A stretch of DNA of 64,000 bases from Curtobacterium sp. Leaf183 (GTDB taxonomy: Bacteria > Actinomycetota > Actinomycetes > Actinomycetales > Microbacteriaceae), in contig NZ_LMPO01000007.1 of assembly GCF_001424385.1 (NCBI RefSeq), positions 21,449-85,448 of the forward strand, in the 5' to 3' direction. Position 1 is the first letter of the stretch; every line of letters begins with the position of its first letter. The position numbers and the translations under genes were made by a program. The notes under the pieces are model-generated. The model was not told the origin of the DNA. It did no database searches and saw only the letters and a list, made by a program, of their open reading frames with translations. Shown piece after piece: positions 8,447 through 16,428 of this stretch.

Positions 8447-10032
8447 ACCTGAACGACCAGCGCCGGTATGCCGAGGACGAGATCGTCGACGTGGTGGTCG
8501 TCGGCACGGGTGCGGGTGGCGCACCGCTGCTCGCGACCCTGGCACGACGCGGCCTGCGGGTCGTCGCCCTCGAGGCCGGTCCGAACACGGAGCCCGGGGA
8601 CCACACGCCCGACGAGGTCGAGGCCCCCGGTGACATCAACTGGATGGACGAGCGCATCAGCGGTGGCAGCGCCCCGACCGCGTTCGGCCCGAACAACAGC
8701 GGCACCGGCGTGGGTGGGTCGACGCTGCACTGGGGTGCGTTCACCCCGCGCCCGAACGAGCACGACATCCGGCTGCGCACCGACTCGGGCAAGGGCGAGG
8801 ACTGGCCGATCGAGCACGCCGAGCTGGTCCGCTGGATCGAGCAGGCCGAGCACGACGTCGGCGTCGCCGGACCCGCGCACTACCCGTGGGACCCCGCTCG
8901 TCGCTACCGCATGGGCCCGGCGGCGCGGAACGCCTCGTCGGACATGATGATGCGCGGCACCGCGGCCCTCGGGATCACGGCCACTGATGCCCCCGTGGGA
9001 CTCACCACCGAGGACCGCATGCAGGAGCACCACGGCCTGCGCCAGGCGTGCGTGGCGTGCGGCTCGTGCCACCAGGGCTGCCGGAACGGCGCGAAGGTGT
9101 CCATGGACACCACGTACCTGCCCGCTGCGGTCGCGTTCGGCGCGGAGATCCGTGCCGAGTCGTTCGTGCACGGCATCGAGCTCGACGCCCGTGGGCAGGT
9201 CGAGGCGGTCGTCTACCGCCAGGGTGGCCGTGACCACCGCCAGCGCACCCGCTCCCTCGTACTGGCCGCCGGCGGGATCGAGACCCCCCGGCTGCTGCTG
9301 CACACCGGACTCGCCAACAGCAGCGGTCAGGTCGGCCGGAACTTCACGGCCCACGGCGCGACCCAGGTGTGGGCGACGTTCGACGAGTCGATGCGCTCGT
9401 ACCGCGGCTACCCGTCGTCGATCATCACCGAGGACTTCATCCGTCCCGAGGGCGTCGACTTCGCTGGCGGCTACCTGATCCAGAGCCTGGGCGTGCAGCC
9501 GCTGACCCTCGCGACCTCGCTCGTGCGCGGCGGTGGCCTCCGTGGCGCCGCCCTCGTCCGGGCGATGCGCGACTACCCGCGGATGGCCGGCGTCGGCATC
9601 AACGCCGAGTGCCTGCCGTACGACGACAACCGGCTGGTCCTGACCGACGAGCTCGACGCGAACGGGATGCCCGTCGCCCGGGTCACGTTCTCGCCCGGTG
9701 ACAACGAGGCCGCGGTCGCGGAGCACGCCATCGCGACGATGACCGCGATCGTCGAGGCCGCCGGCGGCAAGGACGTGCGCGTGCTCGACCGCACCGCGCA
9801 CACCGTGGGCACCGCGCGGATGGGCACCGATCCCGAGCGCTCGGTCGTCGACGCGGTCGGCCGCTCGTGGGACGTGCCGAACATGTGGATCGTCGACAAC
9901 TCGGTCTTCCCGAGTTCGCTCATCGCCAACCCGGCGCTGACGATCATGGCGCTGTCGCTCCGCACCGCCGACCGCATGCTGGCCGACGACGTCGCGGCCG
10001 ACCGCGACCAGGCGGCGCGCGTCGCCGTCTGA
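8443..10032 (+). CDS. GMC-family FAD-dependent oxidoreductase
   Basis: 529 residues. The FAD Rossmann motif GTGAGGAPLLATLARRGL lies at 21-38 and is followed by an acidic strand end (ALEAGP). A cysteine group CVACGSCHQGC near residues 203-213 is shared with membrane or periplasmic GMC dehydrogenases. The C-terminal GMC domain includes HTVGTARMGTDPERSVVD and IVDNSVFPSS with IANPALTIMAL. GMC dehydrogenases oxidise alcohols, sugars or sugar acids, using FAD as first acceptor. The start ATG overlaps the upstream stop (ATGA) and the frame is open far upstream only as a shadow. Its partner is the subunit-3-like domain fused to the upstream hydrolase; no cytochrome subunit gene is present nearby. The substrate is unknown. 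Confidence 0.88.
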   Translation: MNLNDQRRYAEDEIVDVVVVGTGAGGAPLLATLARRGLRVVALEAGPNTEPGDHTPDEVEAPGDINWMDERISGGSAPTAFGPNNSGTGVGGSTLHWGAFTPRPNEHDIRLRTDSGKGEDWPIEHAELVRWIEQAEHDVGVAGPAHYPWDPARRYRMGPAARNASSDMMMRGTAALGITATDAPVGLTTEDRMQEHHGLRQACVACGSCHQGCRNGAKVSMDTTYLPAAVAFGAEIRAESFVHGIELDARGQVEAVVYRQGGRDHRQRTRSLVLAAGGIETPRLLLHTGLANSSGQVGRNFTAHGATQVWATFDESMRSYRGYPSSIITEDFIRPEGVDFAGGYLIQSLGVQPLTLATSLVRGGGLRGAALVRAMRDYPRMAGVGINAECLPYDDNRLVLTDELDANGMPVARVTFSPGDNEAAVAEHAIATMTAIVEAAGGKDVRVLDRTAHTVGTARMGTDPERSVVDAVGRSWDVPNMWIVDNSVFPSSLIANPALTIMALSLRTADRMLADDVAADRDQAARVAV

Positions 10033-10102
10033 CGCGACCGACCGACTACTGGAGTACACCCGCACCGTGCGAGTTCGCCGCCCGGTGCGACGTCGACCGC
10101 CC

Positions 10103-10126
10103 GGTGCGAGGCATCAACCTCGCACC
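10103..10126. terminator. Hairpin between convergent GMC oxidoreductase and potC
   Basis: GGTGCGAGG, six-base loop, CCTCGCACC: a perfect 9-bp stem in the 140-base convergent gap. There is no U-tract, so it is a possible bidirectional terminator. The flanks repeat the GGTGCGA motif several times. Confidence 0.5.
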
Positions 10127-10172
10127 AGCCGGACAACCGCGCACCACCCGGCGGCGCAACGGCGCCGGGGCG

Positions 10173-11042
10173 TCACCCCCGCGTGCGCGCCAACCGACGG
10201 TTCAGCGCGCCGTTCAGCAGCGCGACGAGCAGTCCCACCGCGAACACCAGCGTCCCGAAGCAGAGCACCTGCGGCGGCATCCCGGCCTTCGCGGCGCCGT
10301 ACACGAACAGGGGGAAGGTCACCGCGGGCCCCGCGACGAACGACGTGATCACGTAGTCGTCGATCGACATCGCGAGCGCCAACAGTCCCGCGGCGAGCAT
10401 GCCCGGCGCCAGCAGCGGGAGCGTCACGAGCCGGAAGGCCTGGAACGGTGTCGCACCGAGGTCACCGGCGGCCTCCTCGAGTGCCCGGGAGGTCCCCGCG
10501 ATCCGCGCCCGCAGCACCACGACGACGTACGCCACGTCGAACGCCACGTGTGTCAGCAGCACCGTCAGGAACCCGGTCCCGAGCCCGATCGACAGGAAGA
10601 ACGACAGCGACGCGGACCCGACGACGATCGACGGCGCCGCGATGTCGGCGAACACGACGCTGTTCACGACGCCGCGGCCCGGGAACCGGTACCGCTCGAG
10701 GGCCAGCGCGAGCGGCAGCCCGATCGCGACGGACACGATCGCGGCCAGGAACGCGACGACCACGGACGTCACGAAGGCCTGCCCGAGCCCGGACACGTTC
10801 ACCAGGTTGGCGTACCAGTAGGTCGTGAAGCCGTTCCACGCGAACGACAGGCGGTTCGTGGGGGCGTCGTTGAACGAGTACACGACCATGTAGACGATCG
10901 GCACGAGGGTGATCGCGATGACGACCCAGTACACGATCGCCAGCCACGGCCCGCGGCGGTTCACGCCGTTGCGGTGCACGACCGGCGCGGAGACCGGCGA
11001 TGCCGGTCCTGTGGACGAACGGGGTGGGGCGACGGCGGTCAT
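10173..11042 (-). CDS. potC: Polyamine ABC transporter permease PotC
   Basis: 289 residues with about six membrane segments (first near 36-57, WLAIVYWVVIAITLVPIVYM). It carries the inner-membrane-permease EAA loop EEAAGDLGATPFQAFRLVTLPLL near residue 190, the contact site for the ATPase. The FNDAP segment after the first helix is typical of PotC-class spermidine/putrescine permeases. It is the last gene of the leftward operon; its ATG overlaps the potB stop (ATGA). Substrate class is inferred from the potD and polyamine catabolic neighbours. Confidence 0.9.
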   Translation of the reverse strand: MTAVAPPRSSTGPASPVSAPVVHRNGVNRRGPWLAIVYWVVIAITLVPIVYMVVYSFNDAPTNRLSFAWNGFTTYWYANLVNVSGLGQAFVTSVVVAFLAAIVSVAIGLPLALALERYRFPGRGVVNSVVFADIAAPSIVVGSASLSFFLSIGLGTGFLTVLLTHVAFDVAYVVVVLRARIAGTSRALEEAAGDLGATPFQAFRLVTLPLLAPGMLAAGLLALAMSIDDYVITSFVAGPAVTFPLFVYGAAKAGMPPQVLCFGTLVFAVGLLVALLNGALNRRLARTRG

Positions 11043-11962
11043 ACGAGGTCCTCGAGGTCGTCGGTGCCGGAGACCCGGGCGTAGATGAACAGGATGATGC
11101 CGAGCACGACCATGAGCACGGTCGACAGGGCCGCGGCGACGTTGTACTGCTGGTTGCCGGAGTAGGCGTCCTGGATCGCCTGCCCGATCGTGTACGTGTT
11201 CGTGCCCCCGAGCAGCGCCGAGTTGACCGGGTCGCCGACGCAGTCGATGAACACGAGCAGCACCCCGGCGAAGATGCCGGAGCGGGACAGCGGCAGCGTG
11301 GTGTGCCAGAACGCACGGACCTTACCGGCGTACAGGTCGTTCGCCGCCTCGCCGAGTCGTGGGTCGATCCGCTCGAGCGCGGCGTAGATCGGCAGCACCA
11401 TGAACGCCAGGTCGTTGTACGCGTCCCCGAAGACGACCGCCCCGCCGGTGCCGAGGATGTGGAAGTCCTTGCCGGCCAGCCCGATCCCCTGCAGGACGGT
11501 GACGACGGGCCCCTGCGACGCCAGCACGAACGCCCACATGTCGGTGCGGATGACGAACGACACCAGGAAGCTGATGAACACGAGCATGAGCAGCGGGTTC
11601 TTCCACCGCGGCGACACCCGGAACGCCACGAAGTACGCCACCGGGTACCCGACGATGATCGTCACGACGGTGGCGGCCAGGCCGTACCAGAGCGAGCGCA
11701 GCAGGAACGTCAGGTACGGCACCTGCGGGTCGACGAACAGCGACGAGTAGATCCCGAAGTTCCACGTGAACGTGTACCCGTCGTCCGGGTTGCCCGACAT
11801 CAGCGAGACGATCAGCCCGGACACCAGCGGGATCACGAAGAACACGCAGAGGTACGCGGTGCCGACCAGCGCGAGCAGGAACGGCGTGCTGCGACGACGT
11901 CCCCGGCGTACCGGCGCGGTGCCGGCGGGCCCGAGCCCCGGGGCCACCCCGACGGCGCTCAC
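11039..11962 (-). CDS. potB: Polyamine ABC transporter permease PotB
   Basis: About 307 residues, six predicted membrane helices (first LLALVGTAYLCVFFVIPLVSG). The EAA loop reads LGEAANDLYAGKVRAFWHTTLPLS. An ATG at 11995 lies in frame inside potD, but the GTG at 11962 overlaps the potD stop as GTGA and gives a normal N-terminus, so it is chosen. It pairs with PotC to form the channel. Gene order potA-potD-potB-potC differs from the classical potABCD order but is common in actinobacterial polyamine loci. Confidence 0.88.
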   Translation of the reverse strand: MSAVGVAPGLGPAGTAPVRRGRRRSTPFLLALVGTAYLCVFFVIPLVSGLIVSLMSGNPDDGYTFTWNFGIYSSLFVDPQVPYLTFLLRSLWYGLAATVVTIIVGYPVAYFVAFRVSPRWKNPLLMLVFISFLVSFVIRTDMWAFVLASQGPVVTVLQGIGLAGKDFHILGTGGAVVFGDAYNDLAFMVLPIYAALERIDPRLGEAANDLYAGKVRAFWHTTLPLSRSGIFAGVLLVFIDCVGDPVNSALLGGTNTYTIGQAIQDAYSGNQQYNVAAALSTVLMVVLGIILFIYARVSGTDDLEDLV

Positions 11963-13167
11963 GACTGCACCACCGCGTTGAAGATGCCGTTCCACTCCGA
12001 GTACTCGTCGTAGTTGGCGAACACGCGGAACTCGTGCGACTTCTCCAGCACCGACGCATCCGGGAACACGAGCGGACTGTCGGCCACGGTGGGGTCCTTG
12101 AGCTCATCGCGCACGTAGTCCTCGGCGCCGGGCACCGGGCACACGTAGTTGACGTAGTCCTCGACGATCCCGGCGATCCGCGGCGTGTAGTAGTAGTCCA
12201 TCCAGGTCAACGCCGACAGCGGGTTGGCGGCCTGCTTCGGGATGAGCATGTTGTCGTGCCACATCATCTGGCCCTCGTCCGGCGTGACGAACTCCAGGTC
12301 CGGGAACCCGGACTGCTGCGCCTGGAACACGTCACCCGACCACGCCTGGGTGATCCACGTGTCGCCGTTCTCCAACCGGTTGACGTAGCTCTGGTCGTAG
12401 AAGCCGGCGACACTCGGCCGCAGCTTCCGCAGCCAGTCCTGCGCCTTCCGCCAGTCCGACGGCGTCGAGGTCTCCGGAGCGATGCCGAGCGCCAGCAGCG
12501 CGAGCGAACCGAGCTCGGTGTTGTCGCTCATCAGCCCGATGCGGCCACGGAACGCGGGGTCGAGCAGGTCCTGGAACGAGGTGATCTTCCGCCCGGTGTA
12601 CTTCGGGTTGTACGCCAGGCCCGTGAACCCGGTCTGCCACACCACGGAGTGCTTGTTGCCCGGGTCGTAGTTCGGGTCCTGCACCGAGTCCGACGCGTAC
12701 TTGGCGAAGTTCGGCATCCGCGACCGGTCGAGCTGGCACACGAAGCCGTTCTTGATCATCTCGGTGAGCTCGTACCCGTTCGTCATGACGACCAGGTCGT
12801 AGCCGGTCGACCCCTTCGCCCGGAGGATCGGGGAGACGGTGGCGTAGAACGTCGCGTTGTCCTGGATCACCGCCTGGTAGTCCACGGCGATGCCCGTCTC
12901 CTGCTCGAACAGCCGCAGGGACTCGGACTTGCCGTGGTCGGAGTCGATGTACAGCGGCCAGTTCGCGAAGTTCAGGTCCTTGGTCTCCTTCGCGTCCCGC
13001 CAGAAGGCCGTCCAGTCGACGGGGTCGCCCTGCGACCCGGCCGAGCCCTTGATGCTGCACCCGGTCAGCAGGGCGGCGAGCGCCGCGGCACCGCCACCGG
13101 CGAGCAGCCCCCGGCGGCTGACGCGGGCGGAGGTCAGGCCGCGCAGCAGGTCGGGTCCGGCGCTCAT
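11959..13167 (-). CDS. potD: Polyamine-binding lipoprotein PotD
   Basis: 402 residues. The N-terminus has a twin arginine at 18-19 (VSRRGLLAGGG), a hydrophobic run and a lipobox LLTGC with Cys37, so it is exported, possibly by Tat, and lipid-anchored outside the membrane. The mature part is a class of spermidine/putrescine periplasmic binding protein: NFANWPLYID, FEQETGIAVDYQAVIQDN, YDLVVMTNGYELTEMI and WITQAWSGDVFQAQ. It captures polyamines and delivers them to PotBC. The ATG at 13167 overlaps the potA stop (ATGA). In-frame sequence further upstream belongs to potA's shadow. Confidence 0.92.
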   Translation of the reverse strand: MSAGPDLLRGLTSARVSRRGLLAGGGAAALAALLTGCSIKGSAGSQGDPVDWTAFWRDAKETKDLNFANWPLYIDSDHGKSESLRLFEQETGIAVDYQAVIQDNATFYATVSPILRAKGSTGYDLVVMTNGYELTEMIKNGFVCQLDRSRMPNFAKYASDSVQDPNYDPGNKHSVVWQTGFTGLAYNPKYTGRKITSFQDLLDPAFRGRIGLMSDNTELGSLALLALGIAPETSTPSDWRKAQDWLRKLRPSVAGFYDQSYVNRLENGDTWITQAWSGDVFQAQQSGFPDLEFVTPDEGQMMWHDNMLIPKQAANPLSALTWMDYYYTPRIAGIVEDYVNYVCPVPGAEDYVRDELKDPTVADSPLVFPDASVLEKSHEFRVFANYDEYSEWNGIFNAVVQS

Positions 13168-14354
13168 GCGACCGCACCTGCGGTTGCGGGCTGGCCGGAC
13201 GGGAGGCCCGGTGCGGGCTGGGTGGTGACGGTCGCGTCGGACGTGTGCGGAGCCTCCAGACCGAAGCCGTGGTCGACGCCCCAGGTGAGCCACACCTCGG
13301 TGCCGGTCGCGACCCGCGGGCCGCCCTTCGAGTTCTGGGCGAACACCGACACCCGGCCGGCTCCGGGGACGTCGACCAGGTACTGCGTGCTGACGCCGGA
13401 GAACGAGACGTCGACGACGCGTCCGGGTCCGAGGATGTTGCGGCCGGGTTCGCGCGCGGGTTCGGCGGTGCGGATCTTGAGCTTCTCGGGGCGGACCCCG
13501 ACGACCACGCGGCCCGTGGTGGTGACCGCGCGGTCGGTGGGCACGGCCAACGTGCCGGCCGCGGTCCGGACGACCAGCAGCGGGCCGTCGGTGCCCTGCA
13601 CGTCGCCCTCGAGCAGGTTCGACTGCCCCAGGAAGTTGGCGACGAACGCGGTGCGCGGGAGTTCGTAGAGGTCCTCGGGGCTGCCCATCTGCTCGATCCG
13701 ACCGCCGTTCATCACGGCGACGGTGTCGGCCATCGTCATCGCCTCCTCCTGGTCGTGGGTGACGTGCAGGAACGTCAGCCCGACCTCGGCCTGGATGGTC
13801 TTGAGCTCGAGCTGCATCTGGTGCCGGAGCTTCAGGTCGAGGGCGCCGAGCGGTTCGTCGAGCAGCAGCAGCGCCGGCCGGTTGACGATGGCGCGGGCCA
13901 GGGCGACGCGCTGCTGCATGCCGCCGGACAGCTGCGCGGGCCGCTTCGACGCCGACGCCTCGAGCTCGACCAGCCGCAGCGCCTCGCGCGCCTTCGTCAT
14001 CGGGTCCGGGATGCGGCGGCGCTTCAGGCCGAACGCGACGTTGTCGAGCACGCTCATGTGCGGGAAGAGCGCGTAGTTCTGGAACACGGTGTTGACCGGC
14101 CGCTGGTACGGCTTGGTCTCGGTGACGTCCTCGCCGCCCAGCAGGATGCTGCCGCTCGTGGGTTCCTCGAGCCCGGCGACCAGTCGGAGCGTGGTGGTCT
14201 TGCCGCAGCCCGACGGACCGAGCAGGGCGAAGAACGACCCCGCCGGGACCGTCAGGTCCAGGGCGTCGACCGCGGTGTGCCCGGGGAACGACTTGGTGAT
14301 CTGCTCGAGCCGGAGATCGGCTCCCGATTCGGCGAACGTGCCGGTCACTGCCAT
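13164..14354 (-). CDS. potA: Polyamine ABC transporter ATP-binding protein PotA
   Basis: 396 residues. Walker A GPSGCGKTT near 46-54, Q-loop in NTVFQNYALFPHMSV, signature LSGGMQQRVALARAI, Walker B LLLLDEPLGALD, H-loop FLHVTHDQEEAM. A C-terminal TOBE-type domain (about 290-390, GVRPEKLKI) is the usual regulatory extension of this subfamily. The ATG at 14354 is set by a strong AGGAGG ribosome site 6 nt upstream and by the family N-terminus (LRLEQITKSFPG). It powers uptake through PotBC. It follows the aldehyde dehydrogenase gene after 29 nt in the same operon. Confidence 0.93.
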   Translation of the reverse strand: MAVTGTFAESGADLRLEQITKSFPGHTAVDALDLTVPAGSFFALLGPSGCGKTTTLRLVAGLEEPTSGSILLGGEDVTETKPYQRPVNTVFQNYALFPHMSVLDNVAFGLKRRRIPDPMTKAREALRLVELEASASKRPAQLSGGMQQRVALARAIVNRPALLLLDEPLGALDLKLRHQMQLELKTIQAEVGLTFLHVTHDQEEAMTMADTVAVMNGGRIEQMGSPEDLYELPRTAFVANFLGQSNLLEGDVQGTDGPLLVVRTAAGTLAVPTDRAVTTTGRVVVGVRPEKLKIRTAEPAREPGRNILGPGRVVDVSFSGVSTQYLVDVPGAGRVSVFAQNSKGGPRVATGTEVWLTWGVDHGFGLEAPHTSDATVTTQPAPGLPSGQPATAGAVA

Positions 14355-14383
14355 GGTGCCTCCTGCTGCAGGGTGGATCGGGC

Positions 14384-15832
14384 TCAGCCGATGTGGGACA
14401 TGACGTGCTTGATGCGGGTGTAGTCGTCGAACCCGTACTGGGACAGGTCCTTGCCGTAGCCGGAGTGGCCGAAGCCCCCGTGCGGCATCTCGGCGACGAT
14501 CGGGATGTGCGTGTTGATCCAGACGCAGCCGAAGTCCAGGTCGCGGGCGAAGCGCATGGCCCGGGCGTGGTCGGTCGTCCAGACCGAGCTCGCCAGGCCG
14601 TACTCCACACCGTTCGCGGCACGCAGGGCGTCCTCCTCGGTGCGGAAGCGCTGCACGGTCTGCACCGGCCCGAACACCTCCTGCTGCACGATCCGGTCGT
14701 CCTGGTGCAGGCCGGACACGATCGTGGCCTGGTGGTGGAAGCCGCGGTCGCCGATCCGGTGCCCGCCGAGCTCGATCGTCGCGTGGTCGGGCAGCGTGTC
14801 GATGAACGAGCGCACCTGGGCGAGCTGCCCGGCGTTGTTGACCGGGCCGAAGAACGGGGCGTCGACGTCGGGGCCGCACTGCGCGTTGCCCCGGGCCTCG
14901 GCGACCAGGGCGGCGACGAACTCGTCGTGGATGCCCTCCTGCACGAGCAGCCGGGTCGCCGCGGTGCAGTCCTGGCCGGCGTTGAAGAACCCGGCCGCGA
15001 CGATGCCCGCGACCGCGGCCGGGATGTCGGCGTCGTCGAAGACGATCACGGGCGCCTTGCCGCCGAGCTCGAGGTGGGTGCGCTTGAGGTCGTTCGCGGC
15101 GGCCCGTGCGACCTCCATGCCCGCGCGGACGGACCCGGTGATCGAGACGAGCTGCGGGGTCGGGTGGTCGATCATCGCGGCGCCCGTGGTGCGGTCCCCG
15201 ACGACGACGTTGAGCACGCCCGGCGGCAGGAACTCGGCGGCGACCTCGGCGAGCAGCAGCGTCGACAGGGGTGTCGTGTCGCTCGGCTTCAGCACCGTGG
15301 TGTTGCCCGCGGCGATGGCCGGCGCGATCTTCCACACCGCCATGTTGAGCGGGTAGTTCCACGGGGTGACCTGCGCGACGACGCCGATCGGTTCGCGACG
15401 GACGAAGGACGTGTGGTCGGCCAGGTACTCGCCGGCGCTCCGGCCCTCGAGGTTGCGGGCGGCCCCGGCGAAGAACCGGAGCTGGTCGACCGACAGCAGG
15501 ATCTCGTCCTGCACCAGGGTGGCGCGGGGCTTGCCGGTGTCCAGGGACTCCAGGTCGGCGAACTCCTCCGCCCGGTCCTCCATCGCGTCGGCGATCCGGA
15601 ACAGCGCGAGCTGCCGTTCGCCCGGGGTCGTCCGGCGCCACCGTGCGGATGCAGCCGCTGCCGACGTGAACGCGTCGTCCACGTCGGCAGCGGTGGACAC
15701 CGGGGAGACGCCGTAGACCTGCTCGTCGGTCGGGTCGACGAGGTCCATGACGGCGTCCCCACGGGGCTCGACGAACGCGCCCCCGACGAAGTTCCGCACA
15801 GGGTGGGTGACGGTGCTCGTGGTGTCCGGCAT
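14384..15832 (-). CDS. Aldehyde dehydrogenase, probably gamma-aminobutyraldehyde dehydrogenase
   Basis: About 482 residues, NAD(P)-dependent ALDH fold. Motifs: VTPWNYPLNMAVWKIAPA, cofactor loop SITGSVRAG, general-base glutamate in LELGGKAP, catalytic cysteine in NAGQDCTAATR, and the C-terminal HGGFGHSGYGKDLS. This last motif and overall sequence match the PatD/Prr aminobutyraldehyde class better than succinate-semialdehyde enzymes. It would oxidise 4-aminobutanal from putrescine to GABA. It heads the leftward operon with the Pot transporter and is divergent from the Lrp-type regulator and the putrescine aminotransferase, which supports the role. The ATG at 15832 is preferred; earlier in-frame starts lie inside the operator region. 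Confidence 0.88.
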   Translation of the reverse strand: MPDTTSTVTHPVRNFVGGAFVEPRGDAVMDLVDPTDEQVYGVSPVSTAADVDDAFTSAAAASARWRRTTPGERQLALFRIADAMEDRAEEFADLESLDTGKPRATLVQDEILLSVDQLRFFAGAARNLEGRSAGEYLADHTSFVRREPIGVVAQVTPWNYPLNMAVWKIAPAIAAGNTTVLKPSDTTPLSTLLLAEVAAEFLPPGVLNVVVGDRTTGAAMIDHPTPQLVSITGSVRAGMEVARAAANDLKRTHLELGGKAPVIVFDDADIPAAVAGIVAAGFFNAGQDCTAATRLLVQEGIHDEFVAALVAEARGNAQCGPDVDAPFFGPVNNAGQLAQVRSFIDTLPDHATIELGGHRIGDRGFHHQATIVSGLHQDDRIVQQEVFGPVQTVQRFRTEEDALRAANGVEYGLASSVWTTDHARAMRFARDLDFGCVWINTHIPIVAEMPHGGFGHSGYGKDLSQYGFDDYTRIKHVMSHIG

Positions 15833-15875
15833 GGCCGTGATACTGACACGGAAAACGGCGGTTCGGAAGTCTTGT

Positions 15876-15913
15876 CGCAACGGAAATCGTTGTGAAACAC
15901 GTTGTTCACAACG
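15876..15913. promoter_or_regulatory. Candidate Lrp-type operator between the divergent polyamine operons
   Basis: A perfect inverted repeat CGTTGTGAA / TTCACAACG occupies 15888-15896 and 15905-15913 with an 8-base spacer. A further half-site, CGCAACG, lies at 15876-15882. The array sits in the 113-base divergent region between the dehydrogenase-Pot operon and the Lrp/AsnC gene. Lrp-family dimers bind such dyads, often in arrays, so autoregulation plus divergent control is the likely function. Confidence 0.6.
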
Positions 15914-15945
15914 GAATCCCTTGCATTGACGAGGAAGGCGCTGCC

Positions 15946-16428
15946 ATGCTGTCGGGCATGGCGGCAGCACCACGACGTCCGGGTCCGATCGACGACATCT
16001 CCAAGCGCATCATCGAGCAGCTCCAGGCTGACGGCCGCCGTCCGTACGGGGAGATCGGCAAGGCGGTCGGTCTCAGCGAGGCGGCGGTCCGGCAGCGCGT
16101 GCAGAAGCTGACCGAGACCGGCGTCATGCAGATCGTCGCGGTCACCGACCCGATGCAGCTCGGCTTCCACCGGCAGGCGATGATCGGCATCCGCGTCAAC
16201 GGTGACACCCGCAAGGTCGCCGACGCACTCGAACAGCTGGCGGCCGTCGACTACCTCGTGATGACCGCCGGCAGCTTCGACCTGATGGTCGAGGTCGTCT
16301 GCGAGGACGACGACGACCTGATCGAACTGCTCAACGGCACGATCCGGGCCATCCCGGGCGTGACCGGCACCGAGACCTTCGTCTACCTGCAACTCCGCAA
16401 ACAGCTCTACGACTGGGGAACGCGATGA
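15946..16428 (+). CDS. Lrp/AsnC-family transcriptional regulator
   Basis: About 160 residues. An N-terminal AsnC-type helix-turn-helix (IDDISKRIIEQLQADGRR, GLSEAAVRQRVQKLTETG) is followed by an alpha/beta RAM ligand domain (YLVMTAGSFDLMVEVVCEDD, IPGVTGTETFVYLQL). The ATG at 15946 follows GAGGAAGG at a good distance. A second in-frame ATG at 15958 sits 7 nt after a CATGCT box and could be a leaderless start, so the first four residues are uncertain. Its stop overlaps the aminotransferase ATG (ATGA). By position it controls putrescine uptake and degradation on both sides, probably sensing an amine or amino acid and binding the dyad at 15876-15913. Confidence 0.9.
   Translation: MLSGMAAAPRRPGPIDDISKRIIEQLQADGRRPYGEIGKAVGLSEAAVRQRVQKLTETGVMQIVAVTDPMQLGFHRQAMIGIRVNGDTRKVADALEQLAAVDYLVMTAGSFDLMVEVVCEDDDDLIELLNGTIRAIPGVTGTETFVYLQLRKQLYDWGTR

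Noticed and set aside
11959-14622. 887-codon minus-strand frame that contains potD
   Set aside because: Only its last 402 codons are PotD; the upstream part is a frame shadow of potA, and the potD ATG overlaps the potA stop.
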